Source: an uncultured bacterium (GTDB lineage Bacteria > Verrucomicrobiota > Kiritimatiellia > CAIKKV01 > CAITUY01). Taken from it: 34,353 nt of DNA. Positions 22,395 through 30,767 of this stretch are shown piece by piece (within the stretch, counting starts at the first letter, position 1; each line of letters begins with the position of its first letter). The stretch is taken from NCBI GenBank assembly GCA_903895695.1, contig CAITUY010000158.1:1-34353 (forward strand). The letters are read 5' to 3'. Position numbers and translations under genes: made by a program. The notes under the pieces were generated by a model. That model had not been told where the DNA came from, searched no databases, and saw nothing but the letters and a program-made list of their open reading frames with translations.

Positions 22395-24751
22395 AAGAGG
22401 CGGCCGTCAACTGGCTGGTCTATGGCGAATGGGGCGTCCCCTTCTGGGCGGCGGCCTTGGGCGGAGCCATATTCATCTATGTGGCCTTGCGCTGGATCAG
22501 GGTGGAGAAGCGCAACCGCAAGGGATTCCTTGCCAAGTGCCTGCCGTGGACGCTAACCGCCTTCCTGGGCCTGGTCGCGCTCTTCGTGTGGCATCCCGTC
22601 GTGGTCCGCATCGTGTCGTGGGACGTGCCCGCCCGGGTCATCGTCCTGGCCGATGGGTCGGCCAGCATGGATCGGCCGTTCGCCGGCCGCGACAGCCACT
22701 CCCAGCTCGAAGCCCTGCAGTTCTGGCAGCCGTCGGCCTGCGCCGGACGGCCCGTCGAGGCCCGGCAACTCCTGGCGTTGCTGCGCGGCCTACGGACCGA
22801 ATGCAGCCAGGGACTCGACGCCCTGGACCGCATGGAGAGCGAGACGGAGCAGGGAATTCCGCCGGACGAAGCGTTGCGTCCGCGGCAAGTCGCGCTGGGC
22901 GAACGCCTGCATCGGGATCGCGAGGAGTGGCTGCGCCTGGCCGAGGCCCACGACCGGAACCTGGACGCGCTCCCGCCGGCGTCGGGCGCGGGTGCTTGGA
23001 AGGCGGGACTCGAGTCGTTCCAGAAGGTGCTGGATTCCGTCCTCACCGATTTCGAAAAGCAGCCGGCAGGCGACGCGGCGGAAGCCGTCCGGCGCCTGGT
23101 GGCGGCCATGGCGGCGGTCGAGCCCGGGCTTGAGGCCGGCCAGCAAGCCCTGGACCGGCTGTACCTGGAAAAGAATGCGGCGCGCCTGGAGCCGCTGATG
23201 AAGGAATACGGGACGCGGAGCCGGACCGAGGCCGTCCGGCAGGCTCTGCTATCCATCGGTTCGCCCGAGATCGCGCTCGAGCCCTACGACGGCCGGCGCG
23301 ACGCCACGGATCTCTACGGCCTGATCGCACGAGCCCTGGACCGGCATCGCAATGAACAGGTGTCGGAGGTCGTGCTGCTGTCGGATGGCGGCCACAACGG
23401 CCCGGCCGACGCCGGGACGACGGCCCGGCTGAAGGAGGAAAAGATCAAGTTCCTCGCCCTCGGCGTCGGGGTCCCGGAAGCGGCCCGGCCGGATTTTGCC
23501 CTCATCGACTGGACCCTGCCGCTGATCGCGCGGGCCAATCGGGCGCAGATGCTCACCGCCTCGATCCGCACCGTGGCCCCGACCGGCCTGGCCTACACGG
23601 TGAAGTTGACCGCGGATCAGGGCGCGGCGGTCTCTGTGCCGTTGGTGACCGACGGCAACCCGGAAGCGACGGTCAATCTCTCGTTCAAGACGCCGCCGGC
23701 CGGCCGCCATGTGCTGCGGCTGGAGGTGCAGGCGGCCGAGGATAGCGACCCGTCCAACAATGTGGCGCAGTTCGGCCTCGATACCGTCGAGCGGGCGCCC
23801 GAGATGCTGCTCGTCGGCACGACGCCCGACTGGGACACGGCCTACCTGCGGCTGGCGGCGGAACGGCTTGGGATCAAACTGACGGGCGTTTTCACCGAAG
23901 GAAAACCGCCGCGGCGCGGGTCCGTGGGGGCGGCCGTCCCGGAAGAAGCGAATCACTGGTTCAGGAACCAGGCCGTGATCCTCGACGGCCGGACCTTCCC
24001 GGGTTTCTCGGATAAAGAGGCCGACGCCCTCTACCGGCTGGTGACCGAAAAGGGCGGCACGCTCCTGATCCTCCCCGAGGCGGCCGAAGGCTACGTGCAG
24101 ACGCTGGCGCCCCGGTTCGGGTGGAAGCCGGAGACAGGCCGTCTTGGGCGGCCGCCCCTGCGCCTCAACGCGGCGGCCACGGCGCTGCCGCTCCTTCGGC
24201 TGGGCGTCGATGGACCGCAGTCCGAGTCCCGGTTCGTCGAGCTGGGACCCTGCGACAGCGCGTTCAAGGTTCCGGCCCAGAATCGGGTCTTGATCGAGAC
24301 GGCGCTGGGCGAGCCGGTCTGCTCGCTGGGCTTCTACGGCCGGGGCAAAGTCGTGATGTGGGGGCTCAAGGGCGTGTCCCGCATGCGGGAATTCGACCAT
24401 GCGCAACGGGTGGATCGGCTGATGGATTCGCTCATTTCGGAACTCGCGATGCCCGCCTTTGCGCCCGGCACGTCCCAGGCGCCGGCGGCAGTCACAAACC
24501 CCGGCCTTGAGCAGATCTATCTCGATTTCAACCCGGCCTTTCTGGAGCGCCTGGCCGCCGAAGCCAACGGGACGTACCGTCCCCTCCCCGAGGCGGCCAC
24601 CCTGTTGCGGGACCTGGCGCCCGGCCGCTCGCGGATCGTGAAGACGTCGTCGGCCCATCGAGTGGGCGGCCACCCGGCCCTGTTCCTGGCGCTGGTGCTG
24701 ATGGCCACGCTTCATTGGGCAACGCGAAAGCTGGCGGGACTGACGATATGA
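22391..24751 (+). CDS. VWA/GATase-like membrane protein
   Basis: A 786-residue membrane protein started at a GTG that overlaps the preceding stop. The frame is open 14 codons further upstream, but only inside the preceding gene. There are two N-terminal helices (WGVPFWAAALGGAIFIYVAL, WTLTAFLGLVALFVWHPVVV), then a VWA-like MIDAS ADGSASMDR near residue 86. A helical insert follows (about 100-280), then VVLLSDGGHNGPADAG, a beta-rich stretch, and a GATase-like domain (PEMLLVGTTPDWDTAYLRLA to KGGTLLILPEAAEG). The C-terminal helix is LFLALVLMATLHWATRKLAG. Its architecture resembles the upstream BatA/VWA protein, so the two may form a heteromer. Confidence 0.8.
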   Translation: MKEAAVNWLVYGEWGVPFWAAALGGAIFIYVALRWIRVEKRNRKGFLAKCLPWTLTAFLGLVALFVWHPVVVRIVSWDVPARVIVLADGSASMDRPFAGRDSHSQLEALQFWQPSACAGRPVEARQLLALLRGLRTECSQGLDALDRMESETEQGIPPDEALRPRQVALGERLHRDREEWLRLAEAHDRNLDALPPASGAGAWKAGLESFQKVLDSVLTDFEKQPAGDAAEAVRRLVAAMAAVEPGLEAGQQALDRLYLEKNAARLEPLMKEYGTRSRTEAVRQALLSIGSPEIALEPYDGRRDATDLYGLIARALDRHRNEQVSEVVLLSDGGHNGPADAGTTARLKEEKIKFLALGVGVPEAARPDFALIDWTLPLIARANRAQMLTASIRTVAPTGLAYTVKLTADQGAAVSVPLVTDGNPEATVNLSFKTPPAGRHVLRLEVQAAEDSDPSNNVAQFGLDTVERAPEMLLVGTTPDWDTAYLRLAAERLGIKLTGVFTEGKPPRRGSVGAAVPEEANHWFRNQAVILDGRTFPGFSDKEADALYRLVTEKGGTLLILPEAAEGYVQTLAPRFGWKPETGRLGRPPLRLNAAATALPLLRLGVDGPQSESRFVELGPCDSAFKVPAQNRVLIETALGEPVCSLGFYGRGKVVMWGLKGVSRMREFDHAQRVDRLMDSLISELAMPAFAPGTSQAPAAVTNPGLEQIYLDFNPAFLERLAAEANGTYRPLPEAATLLRDLAPGRSRIVKTSSAHRVGGHPALFLALVLMATLHWATRKLAGLTI

Positions 24752-27700
24752 GGATCCGCATCTCCAAGAACATGCCCGCCGTCCTGGCCAAGGCGCTGGT
24801 CTCGTTCGCCGTCCAGCGGGCGTTATGGCGGAGCGCGGCGGGTCTCCTCAAGGGCGGGCTGGCGGCGGCAGGCATCCTGTTCGTCACGTGCGCCTTCGAC
24901 CGGTTCGTGGATGTCCCCGGCGCCTGGCGCCTGCCCGCCACTGTGGCGTTCGGCGCAACCCTGGCGCTCGCGCTGGCCCTCGCCCTGTTCCACTTGTTCC
25001 GGCGGGAAAACTACGATGAAGTGGCCCAAACGCTGGACGAAGTCCGGGCCGACCGGCGCGGCCACCTGCGGTCGCTCCTGGATTTCACCCGGCGTGGAGA
25101 GCACCGGCATTTCCTGGCCGAGGTATCCAAGGAACGGGCCGTCGGCCTGTGGCAGGGACAGGGCGTGGCCCGGTTCATCGACAAGAACGAGGTGGCACGC
25201 CTGGCTTTCGGGGCCGTTCTGCTGGCCGTCGCGTTCGGCGCCGTGGCCCAGGTGGAAGCCGTGCGCGCCCGGCTCCTGGTCCACCGCTTCCTGACCCCGC
25301 TCGGCAATCACATGCGGCCGACCGCGACGTGGATCGACATCGACGCGGCGCCGGTGACGTCGGTCAATGGGTCCGACCCCCTGACGATTCGAGCCCGGTT
25401 GCGCGGGCGCCCCGTGGCGGCTCCCACGCTCCTGGCGCACCTGAACAAGTCGAGCGGGGCCAAGGCCATCCAGAAGCTGCGGCCGGATCCGAATGGAACC
25501 TGGTTCCTGCCGCTGAGCGATATCCGGGAAAGCTTCGACTACACCGTCACCCTGGGGCCGGCCCGGACCGCCGTGTTCACCGTGCGCGTCATACCCCGGC
25601 CGACCATCACCGGCGTGGCGGTGGAATACGATTATCCCAAGTATACGGGGCTGAAGCGGAAGACCGAATCCCTGAGCGGGCGGACGATCGCCGCGCTCGA
25701 GGGCACGAAAATCAAACTCGACGCCACGTGCAACATCCCGATCCAGAAGGCCACCGCGGCCACCGGGGACGGCCGCAGTTCGTTCACGCTCAGCCCCACG
25801 AATCCCAACGTGGCGTTCCTGCGCCTGTTCATCTCCCGCAACGACCGCCTCGACGTGACGCTGCTGGGACAGAACGGCCTGCAGAGCCTGGAGGAGCAGC
25901 CCTTCAACCTGCGCATGATCGTGGACAGTCCGCCGGCGGTGACCCTGACGAGCAAACTCGACGAGCGGGCCTACTACGAGAACGAGGTCGTGGAGATCGG
26001 GTATCGGGCCCAGGACGATATCGGGCTGACGGAGATCGGGCTCGTGGCCGGCCGGATCGAGCAGTCGGCCGACCTGCCGGAGTTCGGGGCGCGCCAGGCC
26101 CAGGGCAGCATCAAGGTGCCGGTCGCGAGCGTGGCGCCGAACGGCGAAAGCTCGGTGAAGCTCAAGGTCGTGGCGCGCGACGGCAAAGGCCAGTCCGGGG
26201 CCAGCCGCGAGATCACGCTGCGCGTGGCCGTGAACTCCTATGACCGGCAACTTCACCTGGCGCGGAACAGCCTCGTGGGCCATTTCTCGTTCAACTCGCC
26301 CGAGACGCTCGGCTATCCCCAACTCAGGAGGCACGAGGAGCGGCTCCAGTCGCTCAAGGGTTTCGGGGGCGCGCTGGCCATGGTGCGCGAGATGCTGGGC
26401 GACCGCGAGAAGCCCGGCGCGACCCATGACCGGCATCTGGCCACGTTGCGATCCACGGCGCATGACCTCACGTCGGGATTCGAGCATGTGAGCGTCGGCC
26501 AGGCGCGCATCTTCAACTGGATCAATGAGGCCGAGCTGTCACCGCGCCTGAAGAATCTCGTCGCCCTGGCCGTCTGCGACAGCGAGTTGAGCCTGGCGCC
26601 GGATCTGCTCGCCGCGCCGCTGACGAAAGCGCTGGCCGCCGACAGTCCCAAGGCCGCCCTGGCGGGCCTGGCGCCGCTGGCGGCCGGGGCCGTGTCGGTC
26701 GAGGAAGGGGTCGTCGCGCGGCTCCAGGGCGCGTACCGCCTGGTGCAGGTCGAACTGGCCGGCTACCTGGCCGAGGGCCTTGCCTTTACCCTCCTGCAGG
26801 CGCCCCCGTCTTCATGGAAGGACCCGGAATTCATCGCCTCAGGGCAGGCCCGGCTCCAGGATCTCGATACGGTCCTGCGGCAGGATCCTGACTGGGTGTC
26901 TCGGACGCAGACCGTTGCCGACTTGCACGCGGCGGTGACGAACGTGGTGCCGCGGGTCGGGCTCGAACAAGCCCTGCCCCTGCTGCAGGACCTGTCGACG
27001 CAGCTGGTGACCTTGGCGACCGGCCTGGCGGAAACTAACGCGGCGCCGGCGCCGTTCTCCACCTGGAATCTTGCCCCCGGGCCCAACGGCGACAAAGACC
27101 GGATCGGCATCATGGCCTTCGAACTGGCCGCGCTGACTCGTCAGGAACGGGCCGACCCCGTGGCGCTGATGCGCGACACCGCCACGTGGCTCAGCCTGTA
27201 CTCCGGGGCCGGGACAGTCGCGGTCGGGGCCACGCCCGCGCAGGAGTCCTGCTGGCGCCTCTATTCGACACTTTCGCAGGCCCGGAGAGACGCCGAAGCG
27301 CTGCGGGTCGGTGTCGTGGCGGAGTTCCTGGCGCCGGGCGATCCGGAATTCGAGTTCTACTGGCTCCGGCTGCGCGAATCGGCGCTGGCGATTCGCCGCC
27401 TCGCGGCGAGCCCCGAGCTGCCGGCGGACAAGAAAGCCGGCCTGACGCCGCTCGTGGCCACTCTGGCGCCGGCGCTGCACTGGATGCCGCAGGAACGGGA
27501 TTCCGGCCGTCTGGCGGCTTCCCTCCGGGCCTGGGAAGCGGAGCTGCGCGAACGCCTCCCGCCCTTGCTGCCGGCCGCGCAGGATTGGCTGAAACTGGCG
27601 GACCAGGCAGTGGCCAATACGCTGCCGCTGCTGCAGGCCGGCGTGGCGGCCTACCGCGCCGACATCAAGGCCGTGACCGGGGCGGAGAGTTACATGGTGA

Positions 27701-28740
27701 CCTTGACGCCGATGTATGCCCGCCTGCAGGCGCTTCAGGCCGCCGGCACGACGGCAGCCAACGTGGCGGAACTCGCGCGGCTGCACCAGGCCGGCGGCAA
27801 GACCGATCTCGAACGGCTCGTGCTGGCGCACACGCTCCTGACGCGGGCCGCGAACCAGTTCGAGGAACTGATCCTGAGGGACATGGAGCCCGGCGGCACG
27901 ATTACCGCGCAGGGAATGAAGGGGCGGCGCCGCGAGTACGAGGAACTGGATCGACTGCTGGGCGAGGTGGACCTGGTGCTCAAGGCGGCGCCGGACGAGG
28001 CGACGCGGCAACGGATCCTGCGCGATAACCTGATCGCCCCGGCCTGGGAGCAGGAGGCGAATTTCATGAAGGCCGCGAGCCGGCTGACGGAATCCGTGAC
28101 GAATGTCGCGGAGACGCTGTCCTCCATCGCGGGTGACCGGGTGTCAGCCGCAGCCCTATGGGGTGAAGTGTGGTGTCAGGGCCGGGGCGTGCTGGACGAA
28201 ATCCAGGCCGGGCACGGGCCAGCGGCTCAGACCCTGGCCCAGAAGGCCCAGGCGGCTTTGGAGCCGCTCAAGTCAATCCCGAAGGACGTCCAGGCCCTGC
28301 CGGAGATCCTGGCAGACGTGCGGCAGAATGCGGCGGAACGGCAGGCCGGGTCCCGGTCGGCACGCGATCTGGGCAGCGTGCTGACGGAGATGAAACCCCT
28401 GGCCCGGCCGGTGATGCAGGGCGCCCGCAACGTATTTCCGCGCGAAGCCCTGGCGGTGAGCCGCGCGCGGGTGGCGCAGGCGTTCCAGCAGGCCGGCGCC
28501 CAGGCGGCCCTGGAATGGACGGTTGCGGAACTGGAACAGAACCGTCGGCTCAAGACAATCCAGCAACCGCACATGAGCTTTGGCGGCGTGGGAGCGATGA
28601 GCGACGATGAGTTCGCCAACCTGAAACTCCCGAAGCACTTATACCTGGAACTCAAGCGGGCGAGGGAGCAGGCCATGCCGCAGCTCTTCAAGGACCGCTG
28701 TTACCGCTACCTGAACGGCATTCTGGAGGCCGCCCGATGA
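24748..28740 (+). CDS. large membrane-anchored helical protein (DUF4175-like)
   Basis: A 1330-residue protein. Three hydrophobic segments lie near the N-terminus (about 33-50, 62-83 and 150-170). One or more Ig-like beta domains follow (about 190-500; VEYDYPKYTGLKRKTESLSG is the best-preserved block). A very long helical, alanine-rich region runs to the end. This plan recalls DUF4175-type proteins found in MoxR operons of PVC bacteria, but I cannot prove the family by eye. ATGA overlaps couple it on both sides. It probably spans the inner membrane with most of its mass in the periplasm and may be a scaffold for the VWA proteins. Confidence 0.65.
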   Translation: MRIRISKNMPAVLAKALVSFAVQRALWRSAAGLLKGGLAAAGILFVTCAFDRFVDVPGAWRLPATVAFGATLALALALALFHLFRRENYDEVAQTLDEVRADRRGHLRSLLDFTRRGEHRHFLAEVSKERAVGLWQGQGVARFIDKNEVARLAFGAVLLAVAFGAVAQVEAVRARLLVHRFLTPLGNHMRPTATWIDIDAAPVTSVNGSDPLTIRARLRGRPVAAPTLLAHLNKSSGAKAIQKLRPDPNGTWFLPLSDIRESFDYTVTLGPARTAVFTVRVIPRPTITGVAVEYDYPKYTGLKRKTESLSGRTIAALEGTKIKLDATCNIPIQKATAATGDGRSSFTLSPTNPNVAFLRLFISRNDRLDVTLLGQNGLQSLEEQPFNLRMIVDSPPAVTLTSKLDERAYYENEVVEIGYRAQDDIGLTEIGLVAGRIEQSADLPEFGARQAQGSIKVPVASVAPNGESSVKLKVVARDGKGQSGASREITLRVAVNSYDRQLHLARNSLVGHFSFNSPETLGYPQLRRHEERLQSLKGFGGALAMVREMLGDREKPGATHDRHLATLRSTAHDLTSGFEHVSVGQARIFNWINEAELSPRLKNLVALAVCDSELSLAPDLLAAPLTKALAADSPKAALAGLAPLAAGAVSVEEGVVARLQGAYRLVQVELAGYLAEGLAFTLLQAPPSSWKDPEFIASGQARLQDLDTVLRQDPDWVSRTQTVADLHAAVTNVVPRVGLEQALPLLQDLSTQLVTLATGLAETNAAPAPFSTWNLAPGPNGDKDRIGIMAFELAALTRQERADPVALMRDTATWLSLYSGAGTVAVGATPAQESCWRLYSTLSQARRDAEALRVGVVAEFLAPGDPEFEFYWLRLRESALAIRRLAASPELPADKKAGLTPLVATLAPALHWMPQERDSGRLAASLRAWEAELRERLPPLLPAAQDWLKLADQAVANTLPLLQAGVAAYRADIKAVTGAESYMVTLTPMYARLQALQAAGTTAANVAELARLHQAGGKTDLERLVLAHTLLTRAANQFEELILRDMEPGGTITAQGMKGRRREYEELDRLLGEVDLVLKAAPDEATRQRILRDNLIAPAWEQEANFMKAASRLTESVTNVAETLSSIAGDRVSAAALWGEVWCQGRGVLDEIQAGHGPAAQTLAQKAQAALEPLKSIPKDVQALPEILADVRQNAAERQAGSRSARDLGSVLTEMKPLARPVMQGARNVFPREALAVSRARVAQAFQQAGAQAALEWTVAELEQNRRLKTIQQPHMSFGGVGAMSDDEFANLKLPKHLYLELKRAREQAMPQLFKDRCYRYLNGILEAAR

Positions 28741-29774
28741 GCCGCAAGGTTCTGCTCTCCCTGCTTCTTCTCGCGGGACCCGTTTTCGCCGGGGACGCCT
28801 TGCAGGCGCAGCGCCGCGACATGGTGGACCGGGGATTGAAGTTTCTCGTCAGCATCCAGAAGGAAGGAGCCGTGGGCGATGACCGGCCGCAGGCCGTGAC
28901 GGCCCTCTTCATTCTCGCCTGCCTTTCGTCGGGCGCCCAGCCGGGCGACGCGGACTATGGGCCGGCCATGCAGGCGGCCTACACGTGGATCCTGAAGAAC
29001 GGCGACCAGGCGTTCCTGGGCGGCGACAAGGAGCCGAATGCCGACCACGCCCTGGCAGCCCTGGCCCTGAGCGAAGCGACGGGCATGGCCCCGAACGAGC
29101 CGGAAAATCTCAAACTGTACAGCAAGGCGAAGGCCGCGCTTCAGTATTCGCTGGAGATCCAGGACCAGGGCGTTGATCCTAAGTTTGGCGGCGGTTGGCG
29201 GCCGGACGACCAAACCCGCGTAAACGATCGCGTGCTGACGGCGTGGTTTCTTTGTGAGTTGCGAAGCAGTCAGCTCCGGTTCGAAAACGTGTCGCAGGGC
29301 AACTTCGACCGGGCCACGGATTTCCTGGCGGCCAGCCAGAAGGGGTCGGATGAGCCCAAGGAAGATGAGCGCGGCGGGTTCTCGCTCGGGGCCGCAGGCC
29401 TGGCCGTACGCAGCGCGTCAGCCGCGGGCGAGTATGCGCTGGCGCTGGCCGATGCGGATCCGGCGCGTATCGAACTCGGACGCACCTGGCTGGCGCGTCA
29501 TCCGCCCACCTGGTACGGCCCGAACTTCTACCCGACACACTTCTTTGCCGTACGGGGGCTCTTCCGCACCCGGCACACGGATGGCGGCAAGGCGTTTGAC
29601 GCGTATTTTGCCAGGGTGGTTCGACTGTTGCGAGAACGCCAGGAACCGGACGGCCGGTTCCCCTTCCCTCCGGGCCACGGCGGCCCGATCGTGGCCATGG
29701 GCCCCGGCTACAGTACCGCCATGGGCATCCTCATCCTCAACGTCGACCGCGGCTACCTGCCGCTGGATCAGTAG
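28737..29774 (+). CDS. secreted terpene-cyclase/prenyltransferase-like toroid protein
   Basis: A 345-residue protein with signal peptide MSRKVLLSLLLLAGPVFA. The rest is helical repeats of the (alpha/alpha) toroid type: MVDRGLKFLVSIQKEGAVGD, DYGPAMQAAYTWILKNG, AKAALQYSLEIQDQGVDPKFGGGWR, RLLRERQEPDGRFPFPPGHG and YSTAMGILILNV. The repeated 'aL-x-fL-x-x-Q-x-x-dG' pattern is that of squalene-cyclase/prenyltransferase barrels. The catalytic DxDD of cyclases is not visible, so it is more likely a periplasmic binding protein. It is the last gene of the moxR operon. Confidence 0.78.
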   Translation: MSRKVLLSLLLLAGPVFAGDALQAQRRDMVDRGLKFLVSIQKEGAVGDDRPQAVTALFILACLSSGAQPGDADYGPAMQAAYTWILKNGDQAFLGGDKEPNADHALAALALSEATGMAPNEPENLKLYSKAKAALQYSLEIQDQGVDPKFGGGWRPDDQTRVNDRVLTAWFLCELRSSQLRFENVSQGNFDRATDFLAASQKGSDEPKEDERGGFSLGAAGLAVRSASAAGEYALALADADPARIELGRTWLARHPPTWYGPNFYPTHFFAVRGLFRTRHTDGGKAFDAYFARVVRLLRERQEPDGRFPFPPGHGGPIVAMGPGYSTAMGILILNVDRGYLPLDQ

Positions 29775-29799
29775 GCGGCCACACTGGGTCGTCTTCTTC

Positions 29800-29924
29800 T
29801 GTAGACGCGCGCGTTGCCGCGTTTCATCTCCGCGCCCAACGTGCGCGGCTACAAAAGAGCGAAGCACATTGTAGACGCGGGCGTTGACCGCGTTTCCTCT
29901 CCGCGCCCAACGTGCGCGGCTACA
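29800..29924. repeat. two tandem 55-bp palindromic repeats
   Basis: Copy 1 is 29800-29853 and copy 2 is 29870-29924, 16 bases apart and nearly identical. Each is an imperfect palindrome that opens TGTAGACGCGSGCGTTG and closes CAACGTGCGCGGCTACA. They follow the last gene of the moxR operon and may act as its transcription end. Confidence 0.7.
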
Positions 29925-29970
29925 GTTCGGGTGCCAGGGATCGCAGATACGCCCGGGCGGAACCGCCGGA

Positions 29971-30000
29971 TTGACGCCACCGGCCGGGTCGTGCGACACT
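29971..30000 (+). promoter_or_regulatory. promoter of the Phd/RelE operon, near-leaderless
   Basis: TTGACG (29971-29976), an 18-base spacer and GACACT (29995-30000) lie six bases before the ATG at 30007. The -10 box is poor, but its position relative to the start codon is the same as at the other toxin-antitoxin operons of this window. Confidence 0.45.
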
Positions 30001-30006
30001 AGCGTT

Positions 30007-30249
30007 ATGACAACGGTAAGTGTTTTGGAAGCGGGGCGCGACTTCGCGGGAACGTTGCGCCGCATGGAGGCGGGGCACGAAGCGGTTATCGTGAAACGCG
30101 GTCGCAAGGCTGTTGCCATCATGGTCCCGCCCGAAATGCTGGAAGCCTTGGAAGACCTGGCCGACATCCGGGAAGCCGATCGCGTGCTTGCTGCCATCCG
30201 CGCAGGCAAAGAGAAGACGTTTCCCCTATCCGCCTTTCCGGCGCCATGA
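30007..30249 (+). CDS. Phd/YefM-family antitoxin
   Basis: An 80-residue antitoxin. The part VLEAGRDFAGTLRRMEAGHEAVIVKRGRKAVAIMVPPEMLEALEDL is the Phd/YefM fold, and the tail through AIRAGKEKTFPLSAF would wrap the toxin. The frame is open 41 codons further upstream, but only through the palindromic repeats and the promoter, so the internal ATG is chosen. ATGA overlap couples it to the toxin. Confidence 0.87.
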   Translation: MTTVSVLEAGRDFAGTLRRMEAGHEAVIVKRGRKAVAIMVPPEMLEALEDLADIREADRVLAAIRAGKEKTFPLSAFPAP

Positions 30250-30506
30250 CGTATACCGTTGAACTCTCCGCCACGGCCTGGAAGCAACTGGCCGCCATTG
30301 ACCGCATAACGCAAGCGCGCATCCGGGAGCGACCGGAAGCTCTGGCAGAGAACCCCCACCCGCCCGGAGCGAAGAAGTTACAGGGACGCGAGGGCACGGA
30401 ATGGCGCATCCGGATCGGTGACTATCGCGCCGTCTACACCGTCGAAAATGGCCGACTGTACGTCCTGGTCGTCCGGATCGGGAACCGCCGGGAAGTCTAC
30501 CGGTAG
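30246..30506 (+). CDS. RelE-family toxin
   Basis: An 86-residue toxin. The order YTVELSATAWKQLAAIDRITQARI, PPGAKKLQGREGTEWRIRIGDYRAVYTVENGRLYVLVVRIGNRREVYR is that of RelE mRNA interferases. The basic/aromatic W-R-I-R-x-G-x-Y-R block and C-terminal H/R-R-x-x-x-Y-R end are conserved. It appears intact. Confidence 0.92.
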   Translation: MTYTVELSATAWKQLAAIDRITQARIRERPEALAENPHPPGAKKLQGREGTEWRIRIGDYRAVYTVENGRLYVLVVRIGNRREVYR

Positions 30507-30507
30507 C

Positions 30508-30595
30508 CTGTCACTCGTAGTCGTTACTCGTAGTCGAATACACCTAGTCGCTTCGCTCAGTCGATTACGAGTGACCGACTAAGAGTGACGACTAC
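30508..30595. repeat. palindrome built of four 14-base units
   Basis: The unit GTCACTCGTAGTCG occurs twice forward (about 30510-30536, the second starting TTACTCG) and twice inverted (CGATTACGAGTGAC and CGACTAAGAGTGAC, about 30562-30588), plus a partial fifth. A shorter match (GACCGACTAAGGGTGA) is at 33549-33564. The element follows the RelE stop directly and may end transcription. Confidence 0.65.
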
Positions 30596-30633
30596 GCGTA
30601 ATCCGCCGCCCCCCCACCCTCCGCCCCATCCGC

Positions 30634-30674
30634 TCACTTCTTCTTCGCGTCGTAGTCCTTCCAGAAGCCCGCCA
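30634..30674 (-). repeat. 41-bp direct repeat, left copy (3' end of a lost gene)
   Basis: It is identical to 32117-32157 at 40 of 41 positions and in the same direction. On the minus strand both copies read as a protein tail, FWKDYDAKKK then stop, with open frame before it. The two copies flank the DUF4143 ATPase gene. Confidence 0.75.
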
Positions 30675-30699
30675 GCCGGCCGGGTTGATTGCGCGACGG

Positions 30700-30717
30700 T
30701 TGAGTAAAATTACTCAA
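30700..30717. promoter_or_regulatory. 18-bp operator-like palindrome
   Basis: TTGAGTAAAATTACTCAA has two perfect 8-base arms with AA between. It lies 13 bases upstream of the -35 box of the ATPase gene and is strikingly AT-rich for this sequence. It may be a binding site for a dimeric regulator. Confidence 0.5.
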
Positions 30718-30730
30718 TCACTGAGATATA

Positions 30731-30760
30731 TTGACATGGACTGTGTTAACGCCTTAGAAT
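30731..30760 (+). promoter_or_regulatory. sigma70-like promoter of the ATPase gene, near-leaderless
   Basis: A consensus -35 TTGACA (30731-30736), an 18-base spacer and -10 TAGAAT (30755-30760) stand seven bases before the ATG at 30768. The message would start at or next to the start codon, without a ribosome site. Confidence 0.75.
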
Positions 30761-30767
30761 CCACCCC

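Noticed and set aside
14050..24715. Long minus-strand open frames (14050-15516, 15918-17984, 20157-21011, 21060-22172, 23249-24715)
   Set aside because: They are shadows opposite well-supported genes, caused by high third-position GC. None shows a domain.
24823..28011. Minus-strand open frames opposite the 1330-residue protein
   Set aside because: They are antisense shadows in GC-rich coding DNA, and the plus-strand gene is coupled by ATGA overlaps on both sides.
30508..30595. Repeat array considered as a CRISPR
   Set aside because: Units are 14 bases, inverted relative to each other, without regular spacers. No cas gene is present in the window.
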